Origin: Xanthomonas codiaei | GTDB taxonomy: Bacteria > Pseudomonadota > Gammaproteobacteria > Xanthomonadales > Xanthomonadaceae | Direction: 5' to 3' | Length of the DNA: 64,000 nucleotides | Assembly: GCF_002939785.1 (NCBI RefSeq) | Contig: NZ_MDEC01000017.1 | Coordinates: 37,497 to 101,496, forward strand | Shown here: one piece after another, positions 27,646-36,892 of the stretch | Numbering within the stretch: position 1 is the stretch's first letter | Layout: every line of letters starts with the position of its first letter | The notes under the pieces: generated by a model | Databases searched by the model: none | Seen by the model: the letters and a program-made list of their open reading frames with translations, nothing else | What the model was told of the DNA's origin: nothing | Translations under genes and position numbers: made by a program

Positions 27646-28595
27646 TGGCACGACCGATCTGGACCGGCACGTTGTCCTTTGGCCTGCTCAATGTGCCGGT
27701 GTCGTTGATGTCGGGCGAACGCAAGGTGGATCTGCACTTTCGCATGCTGGATTCGCGCGATAAGAAGCCGATCCGATTCGAGCGTGTCAATGCCGATACC
27801 GGCGACGAGGTGCCATGGAAGGAGATCGTCAAGGCGTTCGAGTACGACAAGGGCAGTTATGTCATCGTCGAGGAACAGGACATCCGTTCGGCCGCGCCGG
27901 AGAGCCACGAAACCGTGGAAGTGGAAACCTTCGTCGACGCGGCCGACATCGACCCGCGCTATTTCGAGAAGCCCTACATCCTGGTTCCCGGCAAGAAAGC
28001 CGAAAAAGGTTATGTGCTGCTGCGCGAAACCCTGCGCGATACCGGCAAGGTCGGCATCGCCAAGGTGGTGATACGCACCCGTGAATACCTGGCCGCCGTG
28101 ATGCCGCAAGGCGATGCCTTGATCCTGCTGCTGCTGCGCTACCAGCAGGAGCTGGTGGATCCGCAGGACTACAAGCTGCCGGCCGGTGCCGTGGGCGACT
28201 ACCGCATCACCACCAAGGAACAGCAGATGGCCAGGCAGCTGATCGAATCGATGTCCGGCACCTGGCAGCCGGAGGACTACCACGACGAGTTCCGCGGCAA
28301 GCTGGAAAAGATCCTGCGCAAACGCATCCAGGCCAAGGGCGGCACCACCAAGGTGGAGGCCGAGCCACCGCAGCACGAAGACGCCACCACCAACGTGGTG
28401 GATTTCATGTCGCTGCTGCAGAAGAGCCTGCAGGCCAATACGCGTACGCCGGCCAAGAAGACCAGCGCTGCCGCCGCGTCGGCGCCGGCAAGGAGGACAG
28501 CCGCCAAGAAAGCCGCGAAGAAGGCGACCAAGAAGACTGCCAGCAAGGCGACCAAGAAGACGGCAAAGGCTGCCCCGCGCCGCAAGGCCGGCTAG
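27645..28595 (+). CDS. ku: Ku protein for non-homologous end joining
   Basis: A 316-aa Ku homologue: MARPIWTGTLSFGLLNVPVS is the standard opening, followed by the ring-forming core (VVEVETFVDAADIDPRYFEK-type segment, LRDTGKVGIAKVVIRTREYLA, ALILLLLRYQQELVD). The C-terminus from about residue 270 is a Lys/Ala-rich tail (KKAAKKATKKTASKATKKTA), typical of the extended tails that modulate DNA binding. The dimeric protein encircles DNA ends and recruits LigD, which is encoded 4 bp downstream. Start at ATG 27645 overlaps the preceding stop. The operon therefore provides template-independent repair of double-strand breaks in stationary phase. Confidence 0.96.
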   Translation: MARPIWTGTLSFGLLNVPVSLMSGERKVDLHFRMLDSRDKKPIRFERVNADTGDEVPWKEIVKAFEYDKGSYVIVEEQDIRSAAPESHETVEVETFVDAADIDPRYFEKPYILVPGKKAEKGYVLLRETLRDTGKVGIAKVVIRTREYLAAVMPQGDALILLLLRYQQELVDPQDYKLPAGAVGDYRITTKEQQMARQLIESMSGTWQPEDYHDEFRGKLEKILRKRIQAKGGTTKVEAEPPQHEDATTNVVDFMSLLQKSLQANTRTPAKKTSAAAASAPARRTAAKKAAKKATKKTASKATKKTAKAAPRRKAG

Positions 28596-28599
28596 GCCG

Positions 28600-30783
28600 A
28601 TGGCCGCGCGCAACCGCAGGGCCAAGGTTCGCATCGACCCGCACCTGGCGCGTGGCTCTGGCAGTCCGGACAGACGCGCTACAACGGTCTCGCAAACCAG
28701 CAAGGTACCGAGCACCCGGCGCAAGCCGAACGACAGCCAGTGGCGCACCCGCGCACTCGCACTGGACGGTGCGCGTGACGCCCGCTGCCCCACCGGCCTG
28801 CGAGCGCAGCTGACCTTGCTGCGCGAACAGGCACCGGACGGCGATGCCTGGCTGCACGAAATCAAATGGGACGGCTATCGCCTGCTGGCCGATCTGGTCG
28901 ACGGTAACGCGCAGCTGCGCTCGCGCAACGACCAGGCATGGACAGATCGCTTTGCGGAGGTCGTCGACGCCGTGCAGGCACTGCCGATACGCGATGCGCG
29001 GCTGGATGGCGAGCTGGTGGTGCTGGATGCGCAGGGGCGCAGCGATTTTTCGGCCTTGCAGCAGGCGCTCGACGGCACTGCGCCGCAACCCTTGCGCTAC
29101 CTGGTATTCGACCTGCTTGGCGTGGCCGGAGTGGACCTGCGCAACACGCCGCTGGTGCAGCGTAAAGAGCTGTTGCGCGCGTTGCTTGGCCAGACGCCAG
29201 GCACGCTGGCCTATAGCGACCACGTGATCGGGCGTGGCCCCGACGTCTTCGCCGCCAGTGCCGACAAGGGCTGGGAAGGCATTGTCAGCAAGCGTGCGGA
29301 GGCGGTCCATCACGGTGGTCGCAGTGCCGACTGGGTCAAGACCAAGCACGCAGACAGCGACGAGTTCGTGGTGGTGGGATATACCGACCCCAAGGGCGCG
29401 CGCAACGGGTTCGGTGCGCTGCTGCTGGCGCAACCGGAGGGTAAAGCGCTGCGTTATGTGGGGCGTGTGGGCACCGGCTTCGATGCCGCGTTGCTTGGCG
29501 AGATCATCGCCCAGCTACGCGCGTTGCGCAGCGATACCGCCACGCTGGTATTGCCCGCGCATCTGCCTGGTCGCCCACGCGATGTGCATTGGGTACGGGC
29601 GGAGTTGATCGCCGAGATCGCCTTCCGCGGCTGGGCGCGGCAGGGCTTGTTGCGGCAGGCTGCATTCAAGCGGCTACGACCGGACAAGCCGGCGAGGGAC
29701 CTGGGTGGCGACCGCGGCAGCCCCGGCACTGCAGCGCGCACCACCACACGTAAGCAGCGCGTCGCGCGCCAGGCCACGAGCAGCCAGGTGACCACGTCCA
29801 ATGCAGCCGACGGGCCTGCGCAGGAACGCGTGAGCGATGTGCGCTCCAGGCGCAGCAGCACCTCAGCGGCAGTCGCCACGTCCGCTGCACGATCAGTCAC
29901 GTCCCGTGCGGCGACCGGTGTATCCGCAGACGGCGTGACAGTGACCCATCCCGAGCGCGTGGTGTTTCCTGCGCAGGGCATCAGCAAGGGCGAGGTGGCC
30001 GCCTACTACCGCGCTGTGGCGCCGCTGGTGCTGGCCGAAGTGGCACGCAGGCCGCTGTCGTTGCTGCGCTGCCCCGATGGCGTGGGCGGCGATTGCTTCT
30101 TCCAGAAGCACCAGGCCCGTCAGCTGGGTGCGCATATCAAGACGGTCGCGCTCCAGCAGAAGAGCGGCACCGAGGACTATCTGTACATAAACGATGCGGC
30201 GGGCTTGCTCGAACTGGTGCAGATGAACACCCTGGAGCTGCATCCCTGGGGCGCAGGCATCGACGATCCGGAACGCCCGGACCGCCTGGTCTTCGATCTG
30301 GACCCGGGCGAGGGTGTCGCCTGGAGCGAGGTGGTGGCGGCAGCGCGCGACATCCGCACCAAGCTGCGGGCAGCGGGCTTGGAAAGCGTGGTGCGCCTGT
30401 CCGGCGGCAAGGGCCTGCACGTCGTGGTACCGATCGTGCCGGAGGCGAGCTGGGAGCAGGCGCGCGACTTCTGCGAGGCGTTTGCGCAGGCGCTGGCCAC
30501 CCAGGCGCCGGAGCGCTACGTGGCGACCATGAGCAAGGCCAAGCGAGAAGGCGTGATCTTTATCGACTGGCTGCGCAACGGGCGCGGCAATACCAGCGTG
30601 TGCTCGTGGTCGCTGCGCGCACGCGAGAAGGCCACCGTAGCGGTACCGCTGCGCTGGGAGGAGCTGGGCAAGCTCAGCGGCCCGGATGCGTTTGCGTTGG
30701 ACAAGGCGCTGCAGCGTGCCAGGCGTCAACGCCGCGACCCCTGGGCCAGCGTGTTGGCGCTCAAGCAATCACTCCCCAGCTAG
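28600..30783 (+). CDS. ligD: DNA ligase D, ligase-polymerase form without phosphoesterase domain
   Basis: A 727-aa end-joining ligase. After a basic leader (1-50) comes the ATP-dependent ligase domain, with the adenylated lysine in EIKWDGYR (K89), ELVVLD and WEGIVSKR motifs, and the OB-fold (RNGFGALLLAQPEG). A low-complexity Thr/Arg/Ser/Ala linker spans roughly 370-445, then the primase-polymerase domain (GVTVTHPERVVFPAQGISKG, catalytic DLDPGEG near 566-572, SGGKGLHVVVP). The N-terminal 3'-phosphoesterase domain of the Pseudomonas aeruginosa type LigD is not present in frame. It works with Ku, 4 bp upstream. The start at ATG 28600 is supported by the spacing; no phosphoesterase motif is readable in the upstream DNA, which encodes Ku. 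Confidence 0.95.
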   Translation: MAARNRRAKVRIDPHLARGSGSPDRRATTVSQTSKVPSTRRKPNDSQWRTRALALDGARDARCPTGLRAQLTLLREQAPDGDAWLHEIKWDGYRLLADLVDGNAQLRSRNDQAWTDRFAEVVDAVQALPIRDARLDGELVVLDAQGRSDFSALQQALDGTAPQPLRYLVFDLLGVAGVDLRNTPLVQRKELLRALLGQTPGTLAYSDHVIGRGPDVFAASADKGWEGIVSKRAEAVHHGGRSADWVKTKHADSDEFVVVGYTDPKGARNGFGALLLAQPEGKALRYVGRVGTGFDAALLGEIIAQLRALRSDTATLVLPAHLPGRPRDVHWVRAELIAEIAFRGWARQGLLRQAAFKRLRPDKPARDLGGDRGSPGTAARTTTRKQRVARQATSSQVTTSNAADGPAQERVSDVRSRRSSTSAAVATSAARSVTSRAATGVSADGVTVTHPERVVFPAQGISKGEVAAYYRAVAPLVLAEVARRPLSLLRCPDGVGGDCFFQKHQARQLGAHIKTVALQQKSGTEDYLYINDAAGLLELVQMNTLELHPWGAGIDDPERPDRLVFDLDPGEGVAWSEVVAAARDIRTKLRAAGLESVVRLSGGKGLHVVVPIVPEASWEQARDFCEAFAQALATQAPERYVATMSKAKREGVIFIDWLRNGRGNTSVCSWSLRAREKATVAVPLRWEELGKLSGPDAFALDKALQRARRQRRDPWASVLALKQSLPS

Positions 30784-30809
30784 CTGCTGCTCACGGCAGC
30801 GCACGTCCC

Positions 30810-30875
30810 GTAGGAGCGTGCCTGCGCGCGATAGCTGTCCCGGTAAAGCCCGGTCGCGCTCGGGCGCGCTCCTAC
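30810..30875 (+). repeat. REP-like hairpin after ligD
   Basis: GTAGGAGCG (30810-30818) and CGCTCCTAC (30867-30875) flank a GC-rich centre with further pairing (CGCGCGA / TCGCGCT type). This GTAGGAGCG..CGCTCCTAC architecture is a widespread REP unit of gammaproteobacteria. It starts 27 bp after ligD and may help terminate it. Confidence 0.75.
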
Positions 30876-30977
30876 GCAGAAAGCGGCCCACGTCAGTGCG
30901 ACGTGATTGCGTGTATCGATAAATCTGCCGCGTCAGCAACCGCAAGAATCGAAATACGTAACCCGCAATGCTCGGAC

Positions 30978-31185
30978 GATTCCCGATTCCCGATTCCCCC
31001 TTGGTGCGACGCCCCTTGGGTATGTCGATCAGTTTCCCGCGTCGGCGAACCTCAAGAATCGAAATAGTAAACGCGCGACGCTTTGACGAATCCCGAATCC
31101 CGAATCCCGAATCCCGAATCCCGAATCCCGAATCCCGAATCCCAAATCCCAAATCCCAAATCCCAAATCCCAAATCCCAAATCCC
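30978..31185. repeat. Heptamer tandem repeats (GAATCCC / AAATCCC)
   Basis: A short array (GATTCCC units, about 30978-31000) is followed at 31088-31143 by eight perfect GAATCCC units and at 31144-31185 by six perfect AAATCCC units. The array ends 4 bp from the lldD stop codon. The same heptamer family is found at about 6534-6566 and 38632-38672. Confidence 0.9.
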
Positions 31186-31189
31186 GGCA

Positions 31190-32350
31190 TCAAGGCGACA
31201 CCACCCCCTCGCGCGTCACCCGGCTCAGGGCATCGGCGCTGATCTCGGCGATGGAATGCGTGCCGGTCAGCGTCATCGCCACGCGCATTTCCTTTTCGAT
31301 CAGCGTCAGCAGGTTTTCCACCCCGGCCTGTCCGCCTGCGGCCAGCGCATAGACGAAGGCGCGGCCCAGCAACACCGCATCGGCGCCGAGCGCGAGCATG
31401 CGCACCACGTCCAGCCCGCTGCGGATGCCCGAGTCCGCCAGGATCTTCAGCTCGCCCTTCACCGCATCGGCAATGGCCGGCAGGGCGCGTGCACTGGACA
31501 GCACACCGTCGAGCTGGCGCCCGCCGTGGTTGGAGACCACGATGCCATCGGCGCCGAAGCGCACCGCATCGCGCGCATCGTCCGGGTCCAGGATGCCCTT
31601 GATCACCATCGGCCCGGTCCAGAAGTCGCGGATCCATTCCAGGTCCTTCCACGAGATGGAGGGATCGAAGTTGGCCGCCAGCCAGCCGATGTAGTCCTGC
31701 AGGCCGGTGGGGCTGCCGCGGTAGGCGGAGATATTGCCCAGGTCGTGCGGTTTGCCGAGCAGGCCCACGTCCCAGGCCCAGCGCGGATGCGTCACCGCCT
31801 GCAGCATGCGTCGCAGCGATGCATTGGGCCCGCTCATGCCCGAATGCGCATCGCGGTAGCGCGCGCCCGGCGTGGGCATGTCCACGGTGAACACCAGCGT
31901 GGTGATGCCGGCGGCCTTGGCACGCTCCAGCGCGTTGCGCATGAAGCCACGGTCCTTGAGCACATAGAGCTGGAACCACATCGGCCGTTCGATCGCCGGC
32001 GCCACTTCCTCGATCGGGCAGACCGACACCGTGGACAAGGTAAACGCAATGCCGCGCGCCGCCGCCGCACGGGCGGCCTGCACTTCGCCGCGCCGCGCGT
32101 ACATGCCGGTCAGCCCCACCGGCGCCAGCGCCACCGGCATCGCCAGCGTCTCGCCGAACAGTTCGGTGCTCAGGCTCAGGTCGGACATGTTGCGCAGCAC
32201 CCGCTGGCGCAGCGCGATATCGGCCAGGTCCGCCACATTGCGCCGCAAGGTGTGCTCGGCATACGCACCGCCATCGATGTAGTGGAACAGGAACGGCGGC
32301 AGGCGCGCCTGGGCAGCGGCACGGTAGTCGGAAGCGGCGGAAATGATCAT
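31190..32350 (-). CDS. lldD: L-lactate dehydrogenase (FMN, quinone-linked)
   Basis: A 386-aa membrane-associated FMN enzyme that oxidises L-lactate to pyruvate. The start is ATG 32350 ([20 protein letters not shown]). Family landmarks: [64 protein letters not shown], and the active-site [14 protein letters not shown] with catalytic His and the substrate Arg. The C-terminus is VTREGVVSP. Upstream in-frame sequence to 32725 is shadow. It is divergent from the serine hydrolase gene, and no lldR or permease lies next to it in this window. Confidence 0.95.
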   Translation of the reverse strand: MIISAASDYRAAAQARLPPFLFHYIDGGAYAEHTLRRNVADLADIALRQRVLRNMSDLSLSTELFGETLAMPVALAPVGLTGMYARRGEVQAARAAAARGIAFTLSTVSVCPIEEVAPAIERPMWFQLYVLKDRGFMRNALERAKAAGITTLVFTVDMPTPGARYRDAHSGMSGPNASLRRMLQAVTHPRWAWDVGLLGKPHDLGNISAYRGSPTGLQDYIGWLAANFDPSISWKDLEWIRDFWTGPMVIKGILDPDDARDAVRFGADGIVVSNHGGRQLDGVLSSARALPAIADAVKGELKILADSGIRSGLDVVRMLALGADAVLLGRAFVYALAAGGQAGVENLLTLIEKEMRVAMTLTGTHSIAEISADALSRVTREGVVSP

Positions 32351-32613
32351 CGAGGACCAGGCGAGGCAGGGGAGCGGCCGAGTGTAAGGCGATCGGCATG
32401 CGAGGGCATCGCGCGGCCGGCCGGTCATCCGCTCCATGCCGGGGTTTTGCTCCGTGCATCGCCGGTTTCGTCGCCATTGGCAGGGCTTGGCCTCATGGCG
32501 CTGATCTCCGGTGCCTGCGGGCAGCAGGATGCAGTCGTGGCCCGCACGCCAATGCGGTCCTGTCCGCATCGGACATCGCAGGCTGCAGGGCGGCCATCCA
32601 GGAGACAGTGGCA

Positions 32614-33823
32614 ATGCGCGCAGCGAAAACGATCGGACCGTCTGCATGGCTGGCAGCCAGCCTGGCCCTGGCCTGGATCGCAGACGCGCTGGCAGCCGAT
32701 GCACCGATGGGGACCAGCGTGCCATCCAGCTTCGAACGGCGCATCGAGCAGCGCATGCAGGAGGCCGGCGTGGTCGGCATGGGCGCGGCCATCATCCGCG
32801 ACCATCGCGTGGTGTGGAGCGCTGGCTTCGGTTTCGCCGATCGCGCACGCAACCTTGCCTTCACGCCGGACACGGTGATGAACATCGGCTCGGTCAGCAA
32901 GACCGTCACCGGCGTGGCGCTGATGCAGGCGGTGCAGGACGGCAGGCTGCAGCTGGATGCGGACATCAATTCCTACCTGCCGTTCGCCGTGCGCAACCCG
33001 CAGTTCCCGCAGGTGCCGATCACGCTGCGGCAGCTGGCCACGCATACCTCCAGCCTGGCCGACCGCTGGGAGGTCTACCGCGACACCTACCGCTGGGAAG
33101 GGGCCACGGCCGAGCCGCTTTCGGACTTCCTGCGTGGCTATCTGGCACCGGGCGGGCGCGACTATCTGCCGCAGAACTATCTGCCCAACCGGCCCGATAC
33201 GCATCGCGCGTATTCCAATATCGGCGCGGGCCTGGCGGGCTATATCGTCGAGCGGGCGGTGGGCCAGCCGTTCGAAGCTACACGCGCGAACGCATCTTCG
33301 CGCCGCTGGGCATGCAGCGCACCGCCTGGCATGTGGCCGAGCTGTCGGCCGGCACGCACGCCATGCTGTATGTCGGCCACATGGGCCTGAGTGTGCCGGT
33401 GCGACCGTACGAACCTATCCGGACGGTGGCTTGCGCAGTTGCGTCAACGACCTGTCCCGGCTGTTCATCGCGCTGCTCGATGGTGGGCGCTATCAGGGCA
33501 CCCGCATTCTCGATGCGGCCACCACCGCGGAGATGCTGCGTTTTCAGTGCGCCGGTAGCAACGTGCCCGACAACGTCGTCGTCAGCGAAAAGAATGCCGG
33601 CATCTTCTGGTCCACCAAGTTCAATGTCACCCGCATCGGGCATGGCGGCTCGGATCCGGGCGTGCGCGCAGAGATGCTCTCGGATCTGGACCACGCAAAC
33701 GCGGTGGTGACGCTCAGCAATACCTCGCTGGACGGCAGCGACGCCAAGGCGCAGGTGGAGCTGTACGACATGCTGTGGGCGCACGCGCTGGAGCTGCGCC
33801 CACAGGCCGCGGCGGCGCGCTGA
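32614..33823 (+). pseudogene. Beta-lactamase-like serine hydrolase, broken by two frameshifts
   Basis: ATG 32614 with GGAGA upstream; signal peptide [20 protein letters not shown] ending ALAADA. The class C/penicillin-binding fold motifs are present: SVSK (S93-x-x-K96) and YSN (Y200). The first frame fails near 33277 after VGQPFE; the protein continues in another frame as YTRERIFAPLGMQRTAW to about 33411, then in the third frame from TYPDGGLRSCVNDLS to the stop at 33823, which includes the late IGHGG motif. Both changes are equivalent to single-base deletions. The intact protein would be about 403 aa. It was probably a periplasmic esterase or peptidase of unknown substrate. Confidence 0.85.
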
Positions 33824-33856
33824 CTGACAGCGCATCGGCCGACGCGGCGCGCCGCG

Positions 33857-35374
33857 CTAGGCGTTGAAGGCAAACTGCCCGTGGAATCCCAGCGGCACTG
33901 CGTACGGCAGCCAGGCTTCGGCGATGGGGCCCGCATCGACGTGGCGCGCGTCCAGCACCATCAGCCCGGTGCGTGCACGTCGGGTGTCCAGCACGGTGCC
34001 GACCAGCCAGCCATCGTCGGGACGGTCGCTGCCGGGCCGGGGCACGAACACGTGTTCTTCGGCCAGCACATGCGCGCCATAGCGATGCACCTGGCGCCGG
34101 TCGCGCTCCAGGTCGTAGGCCGCCACGGCATTGAGGAACGGCGACTGGTTCGGCCCGTCGATGCACGGCGCGTACAGGCGCGCACCTTGCGTGCCCGGCG
34201 TGCGGCGGTCGAACAGCGGCAGTTCCAGGTCGTCCACCGGATGCGCCTGCCAGTGCGCACGGCCACTGGCCAGGTCCAGATGCAGGCTGCGCAGCTGCAC
34301 CGGGGCCGGCGCCGCCGCCGGGTCGCCGTGCATGGCCGCACGCATCGGCGAGCGCGCTTGTTCCGGGTCGGTATGCACGATGGCGCGCACCACGATGCGG
34401 TCGCGTTGCGCGTAGGCATCGGCGAAGTGGTAGGCCACCGCGAAGTCGGCCTCGAACCAGCGCGGCTGGTCCAGCGCATCCTTGGGCACCACCGCAATCC
34501 GGCACGGCGCCTCGGGCGTGAAGCGCAGTTGTTCGAAGAAGGCGCCGTCGCCATCCAGCCGCCGATACGGCGCCAGCACCAGGATCAGATGCCGCTGCGT
34601 CATCGCAAAGCTGTGCAGGTAGCCGGGCGCGTCGGTCTGCAGCAACTGCACGGTGCGCAGCGTGGCGTCGGCATTCAGATGCCATAGCAGCACGCCGGTG
34701 GCGCCCACGATGCTGATCGACCCGAAGTTCCAGGCGCTGCCGTCGGCATCGATCAGCGGATGCGCCGAGAACGGCATGGCTGCCAGATCTTCGCGCCAGG
34801 TCACCGGGCCGAGCGTGCCCAGTGCATCCGGGTCCACCTCGATCGCCGAACCGGCTTCCCACAGCGCAAACAGGCGGCCGTTGAGCCGCATCACCGAGGT
34901 ATTGGCGGTATTGACGTCGTCGTTGTTGCGCGCCGGCTGCATGTCGGGCACCGAGGTGCCGGCGGCACGGTACAGAAAACGCCCGGCCTGTTGCTCCTGG
35001 GTGAACTTGTGGGTGGCCACCATGCGCCCCAGGTGCCGCACCTGGGGGCCGCCCAACTGCCAGCGATGCAGCATGCCGTCGCCATCGAACCAGTGTTCGT
35101 AGCGGAACCCGGCGCGCTCGGTCCAGGCAGGTCCATTGCGATACAGGCTGCCTGCCAGCCCGTCCGGCAGGGTGCCCTGCAGCGGCACGCTGGTCGGCCC
35201 CAAGGTGGCGCTGTCCACACTGCGCCAGCCCAGCAGCCACGGTGTGCGCTGCAACTGCGCATGAAACGCGGCAGCGTCCGCTGCATCGGCCGGCGCGCTG
35301 CGCAGTGCCAGGCTGCCGAGCGCGGCGCTGCCGGCGGCAGCCAGCACCGATTGCAGGAAGCGGCGGCGGTGCAT
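33857..35374 (-). CDS. Carotenoid oxygenase family protein with Tat-type signal
   Basis: A 505-aa member of the RPE65/carotenoid cleavage dioxygenase family. The N-terminus MHRRRFLQSVLAAAGSAALG is a Tat-type signal. The four iron-binding histidines are in the expected contexts: SAHPLID (H205), YLHSFAM (H254), AYHFADA (H316) and GFHGQF (H498). EHWFDGDGMLHRW and GTSVPDMQPARN are further family signatures. These enzymes cleave conjugated polyenes, apocarotenoids or stilbenes with Fe(II); the substrate is not readable. It lies 24 bp after the DUF2141 gene. Tat export of an iron enzyme is plausible. Xanthomonas makes the aryl polyene xanthomonadin, so polyene-related substrates come to mind, without proof. 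Confidence 0.9.
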   Translation of the reverse strand: MHRRRFLQSVLAAAGSAALGSLALRSAPADAADAAAFHAQLQRTPWLLGWRSVDSATLGPTSVPLQGTLPDGLAGSLYRNGPAWTERAGFRYEHWFDGDGMLHRWQLGGPQVRHLGRMVATHKFTQEQQAGRFLYRAAGTSVPDMQPARNNDDVNTANTSVMRLNGRLFALWEAGSAIEVDPDALGTLGPVTWREDLAAMPFSAHPLIDADGSAWNFGSISIVGATGVLLWHLNADATLRTVQLLQTDAPGYLHSFAMTQRHLILVLAPYRRLDGDGAFFEQLRFTPEAPCRIAVVPKDALDQPRWFEADFAVAYHFADAYAQRDRIVVRAIVHTDPEQARSPMRAAMHGDPAAAPAPVQLRSLHLDLASGRAHWQAHPVDDLELPLFDRRTPGTQGARLYAPCIDGPNQSPFLNAVAAYDLERDRRQVHRYGAHVLAEEHVFVPRPGSDRPDDGWLVGTVLDTRRARTGLMVLDARHVDAGPIAEAWLPYAVPLGFHGQFAFNA

Positions 35375-35398
35375 GCGGTGCTCCTTTCGCGTGGCAGC

Positions 35399-35824
35399 TC
35401 AGCGCATCTGCACGGCGATGCGTTTACCGGCCGCCGGCAGCGCGAACACGATCTCGTCGAAGCCGGGTTTGCGCATGCCGGTGGGGTTGTTGCTGAAGCC
35501 GTAGCCTTCCACCGGCATGCCGATCAGGTTGGTATCCAGCTTGCCGTTGGCGTTCTCGTCGTGATTGATCATCACCGCATAGCGCCCCGGCGGCAGGTTC
35601 TTGAACTGGACATGCGGCGCGGTGCTGGCGATGGGCACTGTCTGCGCCTGCACCGGCGGCTGGCTGCCATCCAGTTGCGCGGCGCTGGCGATGACCGCGA
35701 TACGCAAGGTGCCCTGCTGCGAGCGCAGCCCGGTGATGCCCACATCCAGCTCGACGGCGTAGGCGGCAGCGCTGCCGAGCAGGCCGACCAGGGCGGCGGC
35801 ACAGGCAAGGGTGCGGGCAAGCAT
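35399..35824 (-). CDS. DUF2141 secreted protein, 141 aa
   Basis: ATG 35824 with AGGAG eight bases upstream; signal peptide MLARTLACAAALVGLLGSAA ending AYAVEL. The mature domain fits DUF2141: LDVGITGLRSQQGTLRIAVI, PGRYAVMINHDENANGKLDT and EGYGFSNNPTG. The D-x-N-x-D-like loop (DENANGKLD) could bind calcium. Such small periplasmic beta-sandwich proteins often sit beside carotenoid oxygenase genes or other oxidoreductases; their role is unknown. It is 24 bp upstream of the carotenoid oxygenase gene and probably transcribed with it. Confidence 0.87.
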   Translation of the reverse strand: MLARTLACAAALVGLLGSAAAYAVELDVGITGLRSQQGTLRIAVIASAAQLDGSQPPVQAQTVPIASTAPHVQFKNLPPGRYAVMINHDENANGKLDTNLIGMPVEGYGFSNNPTGMRKPGFDEIVFALPAAGKRIAVQMR

Positions 35825-36025
35825 GCAATGCTCCTGACAGTGTTGGACGGCGAAGGCTGGGGCCGATGGTACGCAGCGGGTCACGGCCGTGGCGGTGGCG
35901 CCGGTCGCAGATCGGCCCATACGCAGCCTGCCCACACACTGCGGCAGGGCGTCGATCCCACGCCGTGCGGGGCCGAACCTGTGTGCGAGCCGGCGAAGTG
36001 CGTTCGTCCGCAGGAAGCGCTGGTT

Positions 36026-36592
36026 TCACCACACCAGCGGCAGCAGGCGATGGCTGTGCGCCGCGTACGCCGGGTAGGCGATGGGAAAGGCGCGCTGCAA
36101 CGCGGCTTCTTCGATGCGGATGCGGCGCAGGAACGCCCAGGTCACCGGCAGCACGATCGTCAGCAGCGACGCGGCATTGCCCATGCCCAGCGCAAGCCCG
36201 TAGAAGGCCATCAGCGCGCCGGTGTAGGACGGATGCCGCAGCCAGCGATACGGGCCGCTGCGCACCAGCTGATGACCGGCCTGGATGGTGACATCCACCG
36301 TGAACCAGCGCGCCAGCACCGTGATGGCCCACACGCGCACCGCCAGCCCGCCGCCGATCAGCGCACACGCCGCCCACCGCAGCGGTTCCTGCCAGGCATG
36401 CGGCCAGTGCATGACGCCGGCAGACGCCAGCCCCACCGCCGCCGCAATGGACAGCGACAGCACCCGCCACAGCTGGCCCAGGGTGCCGCGGTCGTGCGCG
36501 CCGCCATCGGCCGCACGGCGTTGCTGGCGCAGCCACAGTTCGTAACCGATCCACAGCAGGCTGAGCGCGGTGAGCAGAGGGGATGCAGACAT
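36026..36592 (-). CDS. Integral membrane isoprenylcysteine carboxyl methyltransferase-like protein
   Basis: 188 aa, ATG 36592 with GGAGC upstream (MSASPLLTALSLLWIGYELW). Several membrane helices are visible. The C-terminal half carries the ICMT/PEMT signature: HQLVRSGPYRWLRHPSYTGA, followed by GLALGMGNAASLL and RIRIEEAALQRAFP. These SAM-dependent enzymes methylate lipid-linked carboxylates or small hydrophobic acceptors, and the bacterial substrates are mostly unknown. It is about 200 bp upstream of DUF2141 on the same strand and divergent from the two-component genes. Confidence 0.88.
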   Translation of the reverse strand: MSASPLLTALSLLWIGYELWLRQQRRAADGGAHDRGTLGQLWRVLSLSIAAAVGLASAGVMHWPHAWQEPLRWAACALIGGGLAVRVWAITVLARWFTVDVTIQAGHQLVRSGPYRWLRHPSYTGALMAFYGLALGMGNAASLLTIVLPVTWAFLRRIRIEEAALQRAFPIAYPAYAAHSHRLLPLVW

Positions 36593-36892
36593 GGGAGAGC
36601 TCCGTAGTGGATGGAAGACAGCGTGGATGGATGACGAGGACGCAGACAGCAGGTAGCAGGTAGCAGACAGCAAGCGGTTGAGATGGCGGCAGCGCCACTG
36701 CCATCCAGCGCGTGGTCCATGCCAGGCGCTGCGCTGTTCTCACCTGGCATCGGTGTCCAGCGGCCAGTGATGCCACTGTGCCCAGCGCCGGTGCGACCCA
36801 CAGGAGCCGCAGGTCATCGATCCCACCTGCCAGAAGTCACTTTCTGCGCGCACCCCATTGCCGGGCAGCGGCGCGGCGGTCAGCATCGCCGC
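36593..36892. promoter_or_regulatory. Divergent intergenic region between methyltransferase and sensor kinase genes
   Basis: Three hundred bases that should contain both promoters. Short direct repeats are visible around 36640-36673 (AGCAGGTAGCAGGTAGCAGA type). No consensus promoter or operator could be assigned by eye. Confidence 0.4.

Noticed and set aside
31088..31185. CRISPR array
   Set aside because: Units are 7 bp without spacers, and no cas genes are present; it is a simple tandem repeat.
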